From NCBI GenBank assembly GCA_030847615.1, contig JAUMIR010000004.1, forward strand, positions 78,337,001 through 78,401,000: DNA of 64,000 nt, given 5' to 3'. The first letter of the stretch is position 1; the number at the start of each line of letters is the position of its first letter. The translations under genes and the position numbers were made by a program. Under the pieces are notes generated by a model, which saw only the letters and a program-made list of their open reading frames with translations, made no database searches and was not told where the DNA came from. The DNA comes from Gambelia wislizenii (Eukaryota > Chordata > Lepidosauria > Squamata > Crotaphytidae). Of this stretch, positions 1 through 11,199 are shown piece by piece.

Positions 1-1384
1 CATGGAAGCCACCAGCTGGCTGTGAGTGTATGTGTGTGGGTAGGTGGAGAGGAAGAATCAAAGATGACCCGTAATTGAAGAGGCAAAAAACCCAAGGCAG
101 GTTCACAAGGTGCTACTGTAACTCCAGTCTTTTCTCTTTCATGTTTTCATCAGTACCAGGTATCTTTCTGATTTCTCATACCTTTGGGATGGAATAAGTT
201 TTCATTCCTTCCACCCCCCCTCTATTTCCCCACTAACAATAAAACAAACCAGTTTACTGGGCTGGTTCCGGGAAGCAAAGATTATGCTTCAGCATTTCTT
301 GAGATGTTTTCTCTGAATGAAAATGTGTGTGTGTGAGAGCGGCAACAGAGAGCTGTGGGTGCTGAGAAACCCCTTCAGACTCTTTGTGCTCTAGGCAGCG
401 TGCTTGTTCGAGTGAGCCAACCAGCCAGCCAAGTGGGCTATGCATCCACGCAAGACGGCGCCTCGGTCCGCCAAAGAGATCTTTGCTCAGCATGCTCCAG
501 TGAGCTTTGGCAGCATCCAGAGATTGCAAGGTAATGTAAGCTGCACGGAGTCGAAAATGAAACCTCCCAGGAGTTTCTCTGCATGGCCTTGCTTGCTCGC
601 TTGGCAGAATGTTGGTACAGCAGTTCACAACTCCAGAACAGAATGCCTAAATAAGGGACTGTCTTGTCACCCCTCTGTGGCGTTAATACTTTCTTATGCA
701 TCCCTGTGCCTTTTCACAGAGCACAGTAGTAGGCAAGAGACATATAATGAGGTGGTGTGTGATATACAGTGTGAAAGGCCTGACAAACAGTGCCTGACTT
801 CTTCCGGAAAGCATCCTTTCCCATTTTGACTCACTGAAATCTCACATCTATTATTGGCAACACCGGCAACTGTGGGTGTGTAGGAGGGTTTCTGCATGGC
901 AAAATACAGTGTTGCAGCTTTGCAAAGAGTAGTTTTAGGGGGAGATCACCCCATCCTGAGTTACTCACCTCTGGTGCTGTTTTCCCACCCTTACTTGACA
1001 GCTGCTGTTTTCTTTCCCTTGTTCCTGTAAGTTGTTTCAATTACTTCTCAAATGTATGTCTTGTGCATTAGTTTATGTACAGCTCTGCTTCTTCCTCCTA
1101 TTTATTTGTATCCTTGGGTACTGGTACTACAGCTGCTCTAAGCCTTTGGGTATAGGGGAAAGGAAACTGTAGCATTTCCTTCAAATATATAAATTGCCTA
1201 TCCTCAGTAGAGATTCAGTGCCTTGACTAGCTTCTTTAAAATTCAGACTAAAACCTGGAGTGGATTCACAACTACAGTGACAACAGCCACCAGCTGCCCC
1301 TGTTTGAGCTGGACCAAAGTCCATCCCATAGCACTATCCCTCTCGTCTAACCTTAAAAGGCAGTGGCCTCTTCAGGGCTGGCAT
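1..1384. other. Unique non-coding DNA with one weak repeat
   Basis: No gene is supported. Short open frames on both strands overlap one another and have no recognisable domain. The first 20 bases and about 1230-1300 share the phrase GCCACCAGCTGCC with 47405-47470. At 1230-1300 and 47405-47470 it is preceded by GACTAAAA and a GATTCAC-like word, so these are probably diverged copies of one old interspersed repeat. Confidence 0.5.
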
Positions 1385-1505
1385 GAGCAGCTGTGGCTCT
1401 CCAAGTGTCTTTGGCTTACAACTCCCAGCATTCCTAGCCAGAATGGTAAATGGTGAAAGATTATGGGAGCTTTAGCCCCAAACATCTGGAGAGTCATCAT
1501 TGCCC
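1385..1505. mobile_element. Palindromic MITE copy, diverged
   Basis: The stretch reads GCTCTCCAAGTGT, then TACAACTCCCAGCATTCCT, and returns as an imperfect inverse ending CCCCAAACATCTGGAGAG. This is the layout of a very common reptile MITE whose two halves each carry an 'ACAACTCCCA' and a 'CATCTGGAG' word in opposite orientation. No target duplication is clear. The superfamily is probably hAT, by inference only. Similar copies lie at 1540, 11040, 17265, 46105, 48500 and 59240. Confidence 0.6.
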
Positions 1506-1539
1506 ACCCTTGCTTTAGGGTGATGTGTGCAGCTTCTAA

Positions 1540-1645
1540 GTCAGGGATAGGGTGCATGTGACCCTCCAAATATTGTTGAACTGCATCATCCCTTGCAACA
1601 GGTGATTGCTGGCTAGAAAGTTGGCAGTCCAACATCATCTTGAAG
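1540..1645. mobile_element. Palindromic MITE copy, diverged
   Basis: GACCCTCCAAATATTGTTG at the left is mirrored by a CAGTCCAACATCATCTTG end, with a CTGGCTAG-type centre. It belongs to the same MITE family as 1385-1505, from which it is separated by only about 35 bases. Confidence 0.6.
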
Positions 1646-2234
1646 CCTATGTTTCATAATTGTGTTCTAAAAGCATTGTACCAACATGAAGGAGCATTAC
1701 AAAGTCTGTATCTATTGCTCTCAGGCATTTATTGGAGGCAACGGTTTTAAGCAATTTCAAGCAGTCATCAGTTTACCAGTCTAATTCAACACAGTGCTCA
1801 AACAGAAGCAGGCTTTGAAGCCAATAGCTTCTTTCTCACTTGTCCTGAGCAGCCTCCTACATCTATGCCCACTGATACATCTTATTTGTCATCATTTGGT
1901 TCAGTCCCTTTTCAAAGCTATCTAAGCTATTGAGCACCATTGTTTGGCCTTGAATCTCTGGGACACACATCTGGGCCAGCATAACAAGCTTTTAATCTAA
2001 ATGCTGTATCTCACTGGCAAATAGTGCCTATGCCTAATTTTTAGGCATCCTCCTTCAGTTAACCTGCACCATAACCCACTATGTTCAACAAGGTCCTGAA
2101 CCTTCAGGAAAGACCTTTGGGAACTCTTAGGAGAACTGCAGAGAGGAAGGAAAGGAAGGCAGTTGCCTACCACCTGTTCCATTCATTGGGCACTTCTCTG
2201 GATCAACCAAGTGTGCTAATGTGCTATGCCAGTA

Positions 2235-2465
2235 CAGGTTCATAAAAGTAAATGTTTGTATCCCACCTTTCTTCCAGTGAGCTCAGGGTGCTGGACACAG
2301 ATTGCTCCTTGATATGACAACCCTGTGTGAGATAGATCAGGCTAAGAGGGTATGAGTGGCCCAAGGTCACCAGGAGTGTATAATGGCTGTGTGGAAACTA
2401 GAACCTGGCTCTCCTGAGTCCTGGGCAAATCCTTTAACTACTATACTAGTCTGGCTCTCTACAGT
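2235..2465 (-). repeat. MIR-like SINE remnant
   Basis: In minus orientation this shows the classic order of a MIR/CORE-SINE: ACAACCCTGTG, GGCCCAAGGTCACC, a GAACCTGGCTCTCCTGAGTCC block, then AACTACTATACTAG. It is strongly diverged and has no clear ends. Similar remnants occur at 51385 and 56560. Confidence 0.55.
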
Positions 2466-2530
2466 TTAAAAGCAGATGTGTTTGTGCAGACGTTTTGGAT
2501 TGTGATGGCACCCTGTCCTCCTCTTCCTCC

Positions 2531-2972
2531 TCCTTCAAGTTGACTCTGACTTATGGTGACCCTGTCCTAATGTTTTCTTGGCAAGATTTGTTCCGAGGAG
2601 GTTTGCCATTGCTATCTTTTAAGGCTGAGAACGTGTGACTTCCCCAAGGGGATGGGCAGTGGATTTTCATGGCTGAACAAGAATTTGAATTCTGATCTCC
2701 AGAGCCAGTAAGGGGTAGCAGTGTGAGTGTTGGGCTAGGACTCCGGGAGAACGATGTTTGAATCCCTGCTCAGTGAAGGAAACCCACTGGTGACCTTGGG
2801 AAAGGCCCACTCTGTTAGCCTAAGAGGAGAGCAATGGCAAATCTCCTCTGAATGGCCTCCTTTGAAAAAAAAAATTGCCTAGGAAACCAGAAGATAAGCT
2901 AGAGTCAGCAGGGCATGCAACAACTCCTGGAGTCCTAGTTCAATGCTCAAACCACTACACTATGCTGCCTCT
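2531..2972 (-). mobile_element. Sauria-type SINE (-) split by a second SINE
   Basis: A minus-strand tRNA-derived SINE starts with its 3' end (CCTTCAAGTTGACTC) at 2531. It runs through CTTGGCAAGA, GAGGTTTGCCATTGC and GAATTTGAATTCTGATCTCC to about 2702. Its missing tRNA-like head (AGTCCTAGTTCAATG, CAAACCACTACAC) resumes at about 2930-2972. The gap is filled by another SINE in the opposite orientation. Confidence 0.7.
2703..2932 (+). mobile_element. Sauria-type SINE (+) nested in the SINE at 2531-2972
   Basis: Plus-strand SINE: tRNA-like head with GTGTTGGGCTAGGACTC and a B-box-like GTTTGAATCCC, then body GGAAACCCACTGG and AATGGCAAATCTCCTCTG, ending with GGCATGCAACAA. An internal A-run lies near 2866. 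The flanks CTCCAGAGCC and CTCCTGGAGTCC could be a decayed target duplication. Confidence 0.7.
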
Positions 2973-3421
2973 GTATCTGTACCGTATCTGTGCCTAACAG
3001 TACCTTGGAGAATAAATATACTGGGATGTACTGAGTAGCATGCCATGGGTAATGGGGCCATATAAAACTGAGAGAGCGAGCTGTGTTGATGTATGTCAGC
3101 ACAGGATTTTGCTGGAGAATTTCATTATACTTTCTAGAGGTGGAAATCGTTGCAGCTTTAGTGGTTTATAATAGCTGAAGATCTATTCTCTCTTTATTTT
3201 CTCCCTTTAATGGAGAACAGGACAGAAAAGTCTTTTCTTCTTCTCTTCTTAGCAATCTTCTCCAACCTCCCCCCTCCCGCAGCCTGTCTTTGGGAAAGAA
3301 GCCCTTTGAAGCCTGCTTCATCATTGTTGTGCAACATGGGGCTTTGAATAGAACAATGCCACTTCTTCCTTAGTACTGATTTTTTGGAACCTTGAAGATG
3401 TGAGGCTTGTAGGGTTTTTTT

Positions 3422-3455
3422 TTGTGTGTGTGTGTGTATGTGTGTGTGTGTGTGT
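3422..3455. repeat. (GT)n microsatellite
   Basis: About 16 GT units with one interruption (TATG). Open frames that cross it on both strands are low-complexity artefacts. Confidence 0.95.
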
Positions 3456-4009
3456 AGTAACAGAGAAGTGGGATGCTATAAAAAGTGATTTTAATTTTTT
3501 TTGTGCATTTTTCATGTTTTGTGTGTTCATTCTTTTCTCTCCATCTGAACTCTTTTATGGCTTTAGTTCTGTAGTCATTACAGCTTGTTAGAGTTTTACT
3601 GATATTTCATTTTGTTGAATTAAGGATGCTCACTAGTAGCACCTTGCCTCTCTCAAGGAGGAAATTCAGCTTTTTCTTTTTTTTTGGAGGGGGAAAATGT
3701 ATTCTGCAAATAAAAGTACTTTAGTTAAACAACTCTGCTGGCTTTTGTGGTAGCAGATCTCTCCAGTGAAAGTTTACTCACACCATCCCCGTGGAAAGGT
3801 AGAAAGCCATTCTCATTTAGAAAATAGAGTGCTGGTATTTGTTTATTTTATTAAAGGCATCTTTAGCTGTCCTTTCCACATCTTCTATGCTACAATGATT
3901 GTAGCTGATGAAGAGGATGCCCATCTTGGGTGGAGTAAGGCCAAATTTCTTTAAATGTCTTTAAGAGTATGTCTAATGAGTGTATACCTGTATATCTTCT
4001 AAAAAAGGA

Positions 4010-4105
4010 ATCAGAAGAGCTACTGGGAGTAACTGCATACTGGAAGTATAAGAATCCCATCTTGGGAGAAAGGTGGGATATAAATCCAATAAATAAATAA
4101 CTAAA
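4010..4105 (+). repeat. Old LINE/SINE tail fragment
   Basis: It ends GGTGGGATATAAATCC followed by AATAAATAAATAA, a 3' tail type common in reptile L2/MIR-like repeats. The 5' limit is not visible. Confidence 0.4.
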
Positions 4106-4886
4106 GCAGGGGAGAATGATGAGGCAGAGGCAGTTTTGGTGTCTTCTGCTCAAGGAAAGAATGCCCTGGGTTACCACTGGCAGAAAAAAACAATAGAACT
4201 CCTCTAAGGTTACCAAATTTTTGAGGGCATGCTTTATGTGCAAATTTCCACCAGAGCTTTCCTAGCATTAGAAATGTCATCAGCCTAGGCCATGCTGGGT
4301 GGTGGAGTCTGGGAGTCATCCAAAAAGTAAAAATTGTGAACTCTCTTTCAAATTACTGGATTTCATTTTTTTTTTTTTTGCCTTCATGGAATCTGCTCTA
4401 CATCAAACGTGTCTACCAAGAAACCACAGCATTTTTATCACAGAGCCTTTGTGTGCTGCTGAGGATTCTGGTATATGTTCCAGAGAACACACACTCACTT
4501 GCAGTGGAGCACTGGATAAGCCTATCTTAAGCTTTCCCTGAGCAGAGAGTATGGCCATAAACCCACTAAGCACTTTTCTGTAGCTGGACATTTCAAGAGA
4601 AGATCAGGAATGGTAGGTGAGCTTTGGGAGAACTTGTCTGCCACCACTGATCTTCTCATTGAAAAGCTTTTGACAAGCTTCCATGGAATTTTAGGATTCG
4701 TTGTCTTAAATCTAATTCCTAGTCCTGACTAGAGTAGACCCATTGAATCAATTGCTGAATGGAAAGTCAGCAATGTTGTAAAATGGAATGTTTCAGTGTA
4801 TCTACTCAGAACGAGCAATTGGATTTAGGCTTTTGGAACCACAGTGTGAAAACTGCAGTTCTATCTGCCCATTTAATCAAAGGATG

Positions 4887-5122
4887 TACAGTAAGACCCC
4901 CATATCCACTGATTCAGTTATCCACAGGACACAAAACAGCACACCAACCATAGAGTTTTCCTAGAAAATGTGTCCTATCTAGCCATTTTCTAGATCCTCC
5001 AAGGCAACCCTATGGTATTGTAAACTGCAAGTTCCATTATTTTCAATGGTGTTATCCACAATTTTCTGTATCCATGCCCCCCCCCAGAATCAATCCCCAG
5101 TGGATACAGTGGTCCTACTCTA
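4887..5122. mobile_element. pogo/Tigger-like MITE, TA target site
   Basis: The element runs 4889-5120. Its left end CAGTAAGACCCCCATATCC mirrors the right end GGATACAGTGGTCCTACTC. TA dinucleotides flank it at 4887-4888 and 5121-5122. TIRs starting CAGTAGnnCCCCC with a TA duplication are typical of Tigger/pogo elements. The copy at 45283-45544 shares the internal blocks ACACAAAACAGCACACC and CATTATTTTCAATGGTGTT. It is non-autonomous. Confidence 0.8.
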
Positions 5123-5138
5123 CATATTTGTCATGGGC

Positions 5139-5512
5139 ATTTATAGCAGGGGTGGGCAACTGTGGAATGGTAGGCAGCTGTGTTAGCCCTCTAGGAGAAC
5201 TTGGAGAGCTGTACTACAACGGCACCCATCCCCCCACAAATCAATTTTTTTTGCCCCCAAATGCACTCCCACTATGTTTTTGGGACCTCCTGGGTCCGTA
5301 GAGGGCATTTTGGGACATTTGTGGCACTTTTTTTAAATCCTAGGGGATCTTCAGGGGAATTCCAAACATGGTAGAAATGTCCTCCCCACCCTGAGAGCTC
5401 ATTTTGGATTTTGCATTTTTTTTAACACCTGAGGGACCCTGGTGCCATAAACACAGCCTTGTGGGGGCACATGTGGCCCGTGGGCCTCACTTTGTCCACC
5501 CTTGATTTACAG
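5139..5512. mobile_element. hAT MITE with 8-bp target duplication
   Basis: The element spans 5147-5504 (358 bp). The left TIR CAGGGGTGGGCAA and right end TTGTCCACCCTTG are inverse repeats with 11 of 13 positions matching. The flanking octamers ATTTATAG (5139-5146) and ATTTACAG (5505-5512) match at 7 of 8 bases. CAGGGG-type TIRs and 8-bp duplications are hAT hallmarks. There is no transposase. It begins only about 25 bases after the Tigger-like MITE ends. Confidence 0.85.
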
Positions 5513-5749
5513 TATGCAAGATCTCTGAAGTACCTTCTCTGTTTTGCTCAGTTCCACACTCACAGCAACTAAGTACATGCAGAGTAGTTACAGTGTGTCT
5601 TATAACTGGATTCTATCATCTCTCATTATCCTGCGTTGCTCCTTGGTTAGTGACATGTTGTACAGAGGGCAAGGGTTATAATGGTTATACTTCTTCTCAG
5701 TGTAGTGGTTAGAGTGTTGGGCTTAGAGAAATGATCAAAGTCTAGGAAA

Positions 5750-5850
5750 ATTACTATTTTGGGCTACAGCTCCCATAATCCTACAACCTTGCTGGCTCAG
5801 AAATTCTGGGAGCTGTAATACAAAAAAGGAACTTTTCCAAGCTCTGCAAG
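5750..5850. mobile_element. Palindromic MITE fragment
   Basis: CTACAGCTCCCATAATCC and ATTCTGGGAGCTGTAAT are inverted arms, followed by AACTTTTCCAAGCTCTG. This combination recurs widely in lizard genomes (remembered, not searched). The terminal ends are not resolved. A short SINE-like word TGTAGTGGTTAGAGTGTTGG lies just before, at about 5701. Confidence 0.5.
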
Positions 5851-6083
5851 TGGCACTAAGACACCATTATGTTTATGGCTTGCTTGTAAGAAGTGAGAAA
5901 CAAATGGCTGTTAAGACTGAAAACAGCCATGTCTTTGGAATGTGGCATTTAGAATCATGTTGTAGTTCTGTTGTTCTGAAAACATTTAAACTTAAAGTAC
6001 TCTACTTTAGCTAAGACCTCTCCATGAGGTTTAATCTACAAAGAGGCATATTTAGGTTATGTAAGTGAGGGAAGGGGACAATT

Positions 6084-6312
6084 TGTTGTTGTGTGCCTTC
6101 AAGTCATTTCTGACAAAAGACGACCCTAAGGTGAACCTATCATGGGTTGTCTTGGTGGAATTTGTTCAGAGGGGGTTTGCTCTTGCCTTCCTCTGAGGCT
6201 GAGAGAGTGTGACTTGCCCAAGATCACCAGTAGGTTTCTATGGTTGAGCAGGGATTCAAACCCTGATCTCCCAGTGTCCTAGTCAAACACTCAAACCACT
6301 TATACCATGAAT
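6084..6312 (-). mobile_element. Sauria-type SINE, near full length (-)
   Basis: It reads in reverse from the tail TTGTTGTTGTGTGCCTTCAAG, through ACCCTAAGGTGAACC and CTGAGGCTGAGAGAGTGTGAC, to the B-box complement GGGATTCAAACCC (6251-6263), and ends with CTCAAACCACTTATACC. The 3' part resembles the 3' end of BovB LINEs, known in this SINE group to allow mobilisation in trans. Confidence 0.8.
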
Positions 6313-6324
6313 TACACCCTAGGC

Positions 6325-6445
6325 GGCACATTTTTAGGGAGGTTGGTGGGATTTTCTACTGTTGAGACATCCAAGAAAAGGTTGGAAATGCCTTTCTCGC
6401 CAGAGTGCTTTAGCTATAGGATGGTGTGTGTCAGGATAATACTTG
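6325..6445 (+). mobile_element. Old CR1 3'-end fragment
   Basis: GGTGGGATTTTCTACTGTTGAGACATCC, AAGAAAAGGTTGGAAATGCC and AGTGCTTTAG follow the order of the end of the CR1 ORF in the copies at 28650-28720 and 51110-51175 (GGGGTCTCC, CTTGGAGGTC, CAGAGGCTGG, GATGCTTTGA). It is strongly diverged. Confidence 0.45.
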
Positions 6446-9400
6446 TGTCTACACAAGTGCTGGGAACTGGGTGATCTTGGGTGATGTTGCTGGATTGCAA
6501 TTCTTATCAGCCCTGGCCTGTACAGATAATGGTGAACAATGATAGGAATTGCATTTCAACTCCTCATCTGGAAGACTGCAAAATTCTAACCCCATCTACA
6601 CAATTGATTGGATTCAATGGTTCTGTTTGGTGGCTGTAGGCTCTGGAATTAATGGTCATGCCCCACACCCTGTTTAGCCACATATGTGTATTTTCTCACT
6701 GACCTCAAAATGTGGTAATTCAGTCTTGCTGCATAGGTTTCCCCCCTGAATTCTGCTGCATGGGGCTCTGGGCTTCCATTCCAAAGTCCTCTCCTGATGG
6801 CAGCACTGACTGAATCCCTTCACTCTGTGATTGCAAAAGTGATGGTTTGCCACCCACATCTTAGATAAAAATGTTACAAGTGAGCCAAACAATACCTTGG
6901 CCTTGCATTTTTCCACAGCACACAGCTATAGAAACACAGGTGTGTGTACTTGTGCAGACAGATTGCCAGGTAAATGGTCTATTGTAATCTAGCATCGTTT
7001 TCTGGAATCAGTAAGAGAGATTTCCTACTCCAAGAGTTGCTATGGCTCTGTTGCTGAATCCATAGCTGATACTGCATTCAGCAGTGCTGGGAAGCTGTTT
7101 CTGAAAGTCTAAAGCTTCAGTGAAAGCCTCTTGTCTTCCAGTGACTATTCCCCTCCTTCATGTGATGGGGGCAAGGGGTGATTTGTTCAAATCTTTCTTG
7201 TTTGTATATGATGAAGCCGTATTGATTTCTGAGAATGATAAATATTGCATTATGTGCTGCTTATGGCAAGCCATTTGCTGACGGGACTGAATTATCTTTG
7301 AGTATTTCATCCTGTCTCTCCCTTCACTCCTCCACCCTACCCACAATCAGCTATCTGAAAGATCTGATTCCCTATAGCCTCCTGAAGCCAGAATTTTGTG
7401 GTGGGGCATTATTTGATAAATCCCTGCAGTTTGCTGCAGAACATTGGAGGTGACAAATCCAGTCTGCAGAGCAAAGGACAAAGATGATCTTAAGCTATCA
7501 CTATTCCAATGCCCAGAGTTGATAGGCCTCAATGAAGCAAATGCCTTCCACTGTTAGTGTAGTGCAACCACCCTCACCTCTCCTCCCCCACCCTGCTAGT
7601 CATTCTGGAAGGGAAACATAATTCCTCCTTTGATTGTCACACAGGTCACTGCTGGGGAGGGACAATACCATTCAGCAGCACAGAGTTGTCTACGTTGAAC
7701 TGTATCTTCTTTTATATATATAAAAAATGTTAATTGTATTTTGACATTCCTGGTTGTGACATACATTTTGATAGCATTTAGCTCCTGGCTGATAGTGAGG
7801 GGAGAAGAATAAGTCTTTGGGAAAGCAGTCACCCTGACCAGGAGTTTGGGAGAAAACAAGAAAACGACACTGATATATTCAGTTACAGAGCCACCAGGGG
7901 CTTCTAATTATGAGCATAGCTGTTTCTAGGAAACTAAAAAACTAAATCAACACCTGTGTGGCTCTTTGGCTTCAGCTGAAGGTGTCACAGGTTGGTTTTC
8001 TCTGAAAAAAAAATCTGGAAGGAATTAAAAGTAGAACCTGAAGCCAGAGGCTGTTCCTTTAGGTGGTCATCCTTTCCATGCAGAATGAAAAAGCTGCAGT
8101 GTTTGGACAGAATGATGAATGGGAGGGAGAAGAAATTAAGGCTGTAGGTTGTAATCCTCTGCCCAATCCTGTTCACTTTGGTGTGACTTAAGTGTATGTA
8201 ATGACAAAGAACTGTACCCTTGAAAAACGATGTCATGTTTTGGGTCCATTTCTTTTCCATTAACCGGAGAGCTATCTGAAAATAAATCCTGGTTTTGTGA
8301 GGGTTTTTTTTTTGCACCTGATGGTCCTATCCAACAGTGTCCTATTTCTGGTAGTTGGATGCATTTGTTTCTTTTGGAAAAGTTAACTGCTTCCTATACA
8401 TTTTGGCTGAGTATTGTTAAATGACATGGAATGCTTCCTTCTAGCCACTGTTGCAGGCTGTCATAATCACTGAGGGTTATTTTTAGATGAGGAAATGCCT
8501 TTTCATATGTGTGCCTTGAAAATAAGAATAATAATAATACTTATGATTTGCATTCTGACACTGCCTCTACAGCTCCTGAACTGCTATAATGATAGGTAAA
8601 CTCAACTCATGTCTAAATGATGAGGAAATAAAAACAAAATCTTTTTAGCAGTCTTAAAGTGACAATGCAACTGTTGTTTTGTATTGAAGGACAATACAAA
8701 ATTGTTGTGTCAAATGAAGAGCATGGAAAGGTTACTTTTGGGGTACTTCAAATTCCCAGGCCAGCATGATCACAAGATCCCAGCATGACTACAACACCCC
8801 AAATTCCCCAGCCAGCTTGACCATCCTATCTGAATGTCAGGATAAATGAGCCCAGTTGATCTTTAGCTAGTTATCAGATTCCTCATCTCCATTGAATTTT
8901 CTGCTGACCATGCCTTCATATAGATGAGCGAAATTCCAGTTATATACATGTCTTTCCTGTGACAGATATCAATTGAAAGGGCTGATTGACACATGCATGT
9001 CTGACAATATGAGCAATACTTTGCCCACAGGGTAGTCCACACATTTGGCTGAATGTCATCATGTAAGAATCATCTCTTGCATTCTGTTCTTAAAGAAGCT
9101 GGTTCTTTCACTGCTCCATTTCTTTTCCTGTCAATGGCCCTTCTTTGAAATACCTGTTATTGAAACCTAGTTTTAGCAAAGTATTACATGATTAATGTTG
9201 GGTGATGAAAGAAAGTCTATTTTGGTTACAATGGTTGATTCTGATATAAGATTGGTGCTCATGGGATGAGTTTCTGAAATGGATCATATATTACGAACAA
9301 AGCTTTTCCACATATATCTTATGTGGAAAATATATGTTAATAATAATTGGTTGGTTTTTGTACAGTATGTGGTTTGTGTGGTAACTGTAAATTTCCCATG

Positions 9401-11035
9401 CTCATTCCTCTCATTTCAAAGCACTGCTACATGAGCGAAAAACACACCTTCAGAAGAGATCCAAATAAAAGAAATGAAATTTTAGCCAACCGTTGTGAGA
9501 GCAAGGTGGCATCCTTTGTAAGAGAACAGATGCAAGCCCTTAAAGGCAGTGGACAGACTTTACCAAGATACCAGTCTGCAATCCCAAGATAACCTTGGTG
9601 ACTGATAAAAACAAATTAAAGGGATTACTAATCACCATTTCTGATTCTCTATGTTGACAAAGGCCAAGCCATTAAATCCCTTATAATTCTTATATTTCTT
9701 ATTAAAGTTAACAGGAATGCAGTTCATTGTATAAACCTTAATTTTTGTTTGAATTAATACAGTTAAGATCCAAAGGAAGACAAAGAAGTGGTGGATGTAG
9801 GTTCTGGCACATCCAGTGGGTAGTCTAAATGCTGCCATTTTGCATTTCAAATGTAGCTCCACCCATGAATCCTGACAGTCTTTTAGCTGAAGAACACCAG
9901 TGGTGCAGGTTCCACACATTAAACAATTTAACCTGTGAGCCAAAGTCATCCCTTGGGTTTCTATGAAAGTATTACACTGAGGGTCGATATAATTCCTTGG
10001 GAATGGAAGCTGTGGAAACACTTTAGAAGGATAAAGCCTTGACGTTCTTTGCTCATTGGTTTCCCTAATTTAGGCAGAGACAATGATGATTTGTTATTTT
10101 GTATCCTAAGTGATTTAACTGGGTTGGACCTCAGTCAGGTTGTTGGATGGCAAATAAACATGTAACAAATGTGTCCTGTTGATGATTTGCTGTAGCATGT
10201 CAGTGAATGAATGGGAGTGGACAGGGAATTATGCATTGACCTTTAGAGGAGTTCTGCATGTGCCTCAGGTGCATGACAGTACTGGTCACACTGTGCAGGG
10301 ATGTCATAGGTCTAAATCTCATTCTCTGTCACTGGTTCTGCTCAATAAAATGAGCCCTACCTCAAACTAGGCATGAACACCTGGCTTCTTCAAGTGAAGA
10401 CACTGGTATTCTTAAATGGGAGACTTGCACAGCAGGTGTCCTTACCCTGTATGATTTAGAAATAAATATTGTCTTTGAGACTTTGCAGTTGTCATTCAAC
10501 AGCCTGGTATGGTTTGTGTAGAAGCTGCTTCTATATTTAATTCAACTGAAGGAGTTGACCAGTTGGTCATCTGTCATAAAACATCTTTTGAAATGAAAAC
10601 TATTGTCATTTCTTGGAATCCTGCTCCCCTGCCACTTTTGCTGGGCCACCCTTGTTTTGGAAAGGCACATTTTAAAAGCCATGATGTACAAATTGAAAAG
10701 CCATGTGTTTGTAGAGACTGAAGGGTTGCTGGAGTGGATGAGGAGGAAAGCAGATGTTTTTTCAGACTTGTTTGGCCTGCTGCAAGCACAGGCAGGAACC
10801 TTTTCTTGTTTTCCTTGTGGCATGGTTTCCCCACATATATGGCCCACTGGGGAGGGGGATGGTATTTGGTAATCTAGCAATTTGAACTTGGTGATTCTTC
10901 TCAGCATCAGCCTGTCAATAGGTAGTGTAGACAGTTGCCCTAGATGGCAGAATCCAAAAAGTTCCAAACTAATGGGGGAGTGTAAAAGCACCAAGGGGGA
11001 AAGAAAACCCTCTACATCCTTAGGGACCCACATTC
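6446..11035. other. Unique non-coding DNA
   Basis: No repeat or gene is recognised. Small open frames overlap on both strands (for example around 8000, 9650 and 10550) and show no domains. There is an (ATA)-rich spot near 8525. Splice-like words occur but none forms a convincing exon. Confidence 0.5.
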
Positions 11036-11039
11036 TAGG

Positions 11040-11155
11040 TCAATCTTCCCCAACCTGTTGCCTTCTAGATGTATTAGGCTGTGATGCCCATCAACCCCAG
11101 ATCGCACAGTGAATGGTCAAGGATGACAGGAATTATAGTCTAGCACAGGGTAAGG
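11040..11155. mobile_element. Palindromic MITE copy, diverged
   Basis: CTTCCCCAACCTGTTGCCTTCTAG at the left, GATGCCCATCAACCCC in the middle and GGAATTATAGTCTAGCAC at the right fit the MITE family at 1385. It is followed by a short direct repeat of CAGGGTAAGGTGGAA at about 11146-11175 and a (TC)n run. Confidence 0.5.
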
Positions 11156-11199
11156 TGGAACAGGGTAAGGTGGAAATGTCTCTCTCTCTCTCTCTTTCC

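Noticed and set aside
3321..3591. Frames rich in THTHTH or VCVCVC
   Set aside because: They are translations of the (GT)n microsatellite.
3890..4243. 117-codon minus frame
   Set aside because: It overlaps a repeat tail at 4010-4105, and no domain or splice support is visible.
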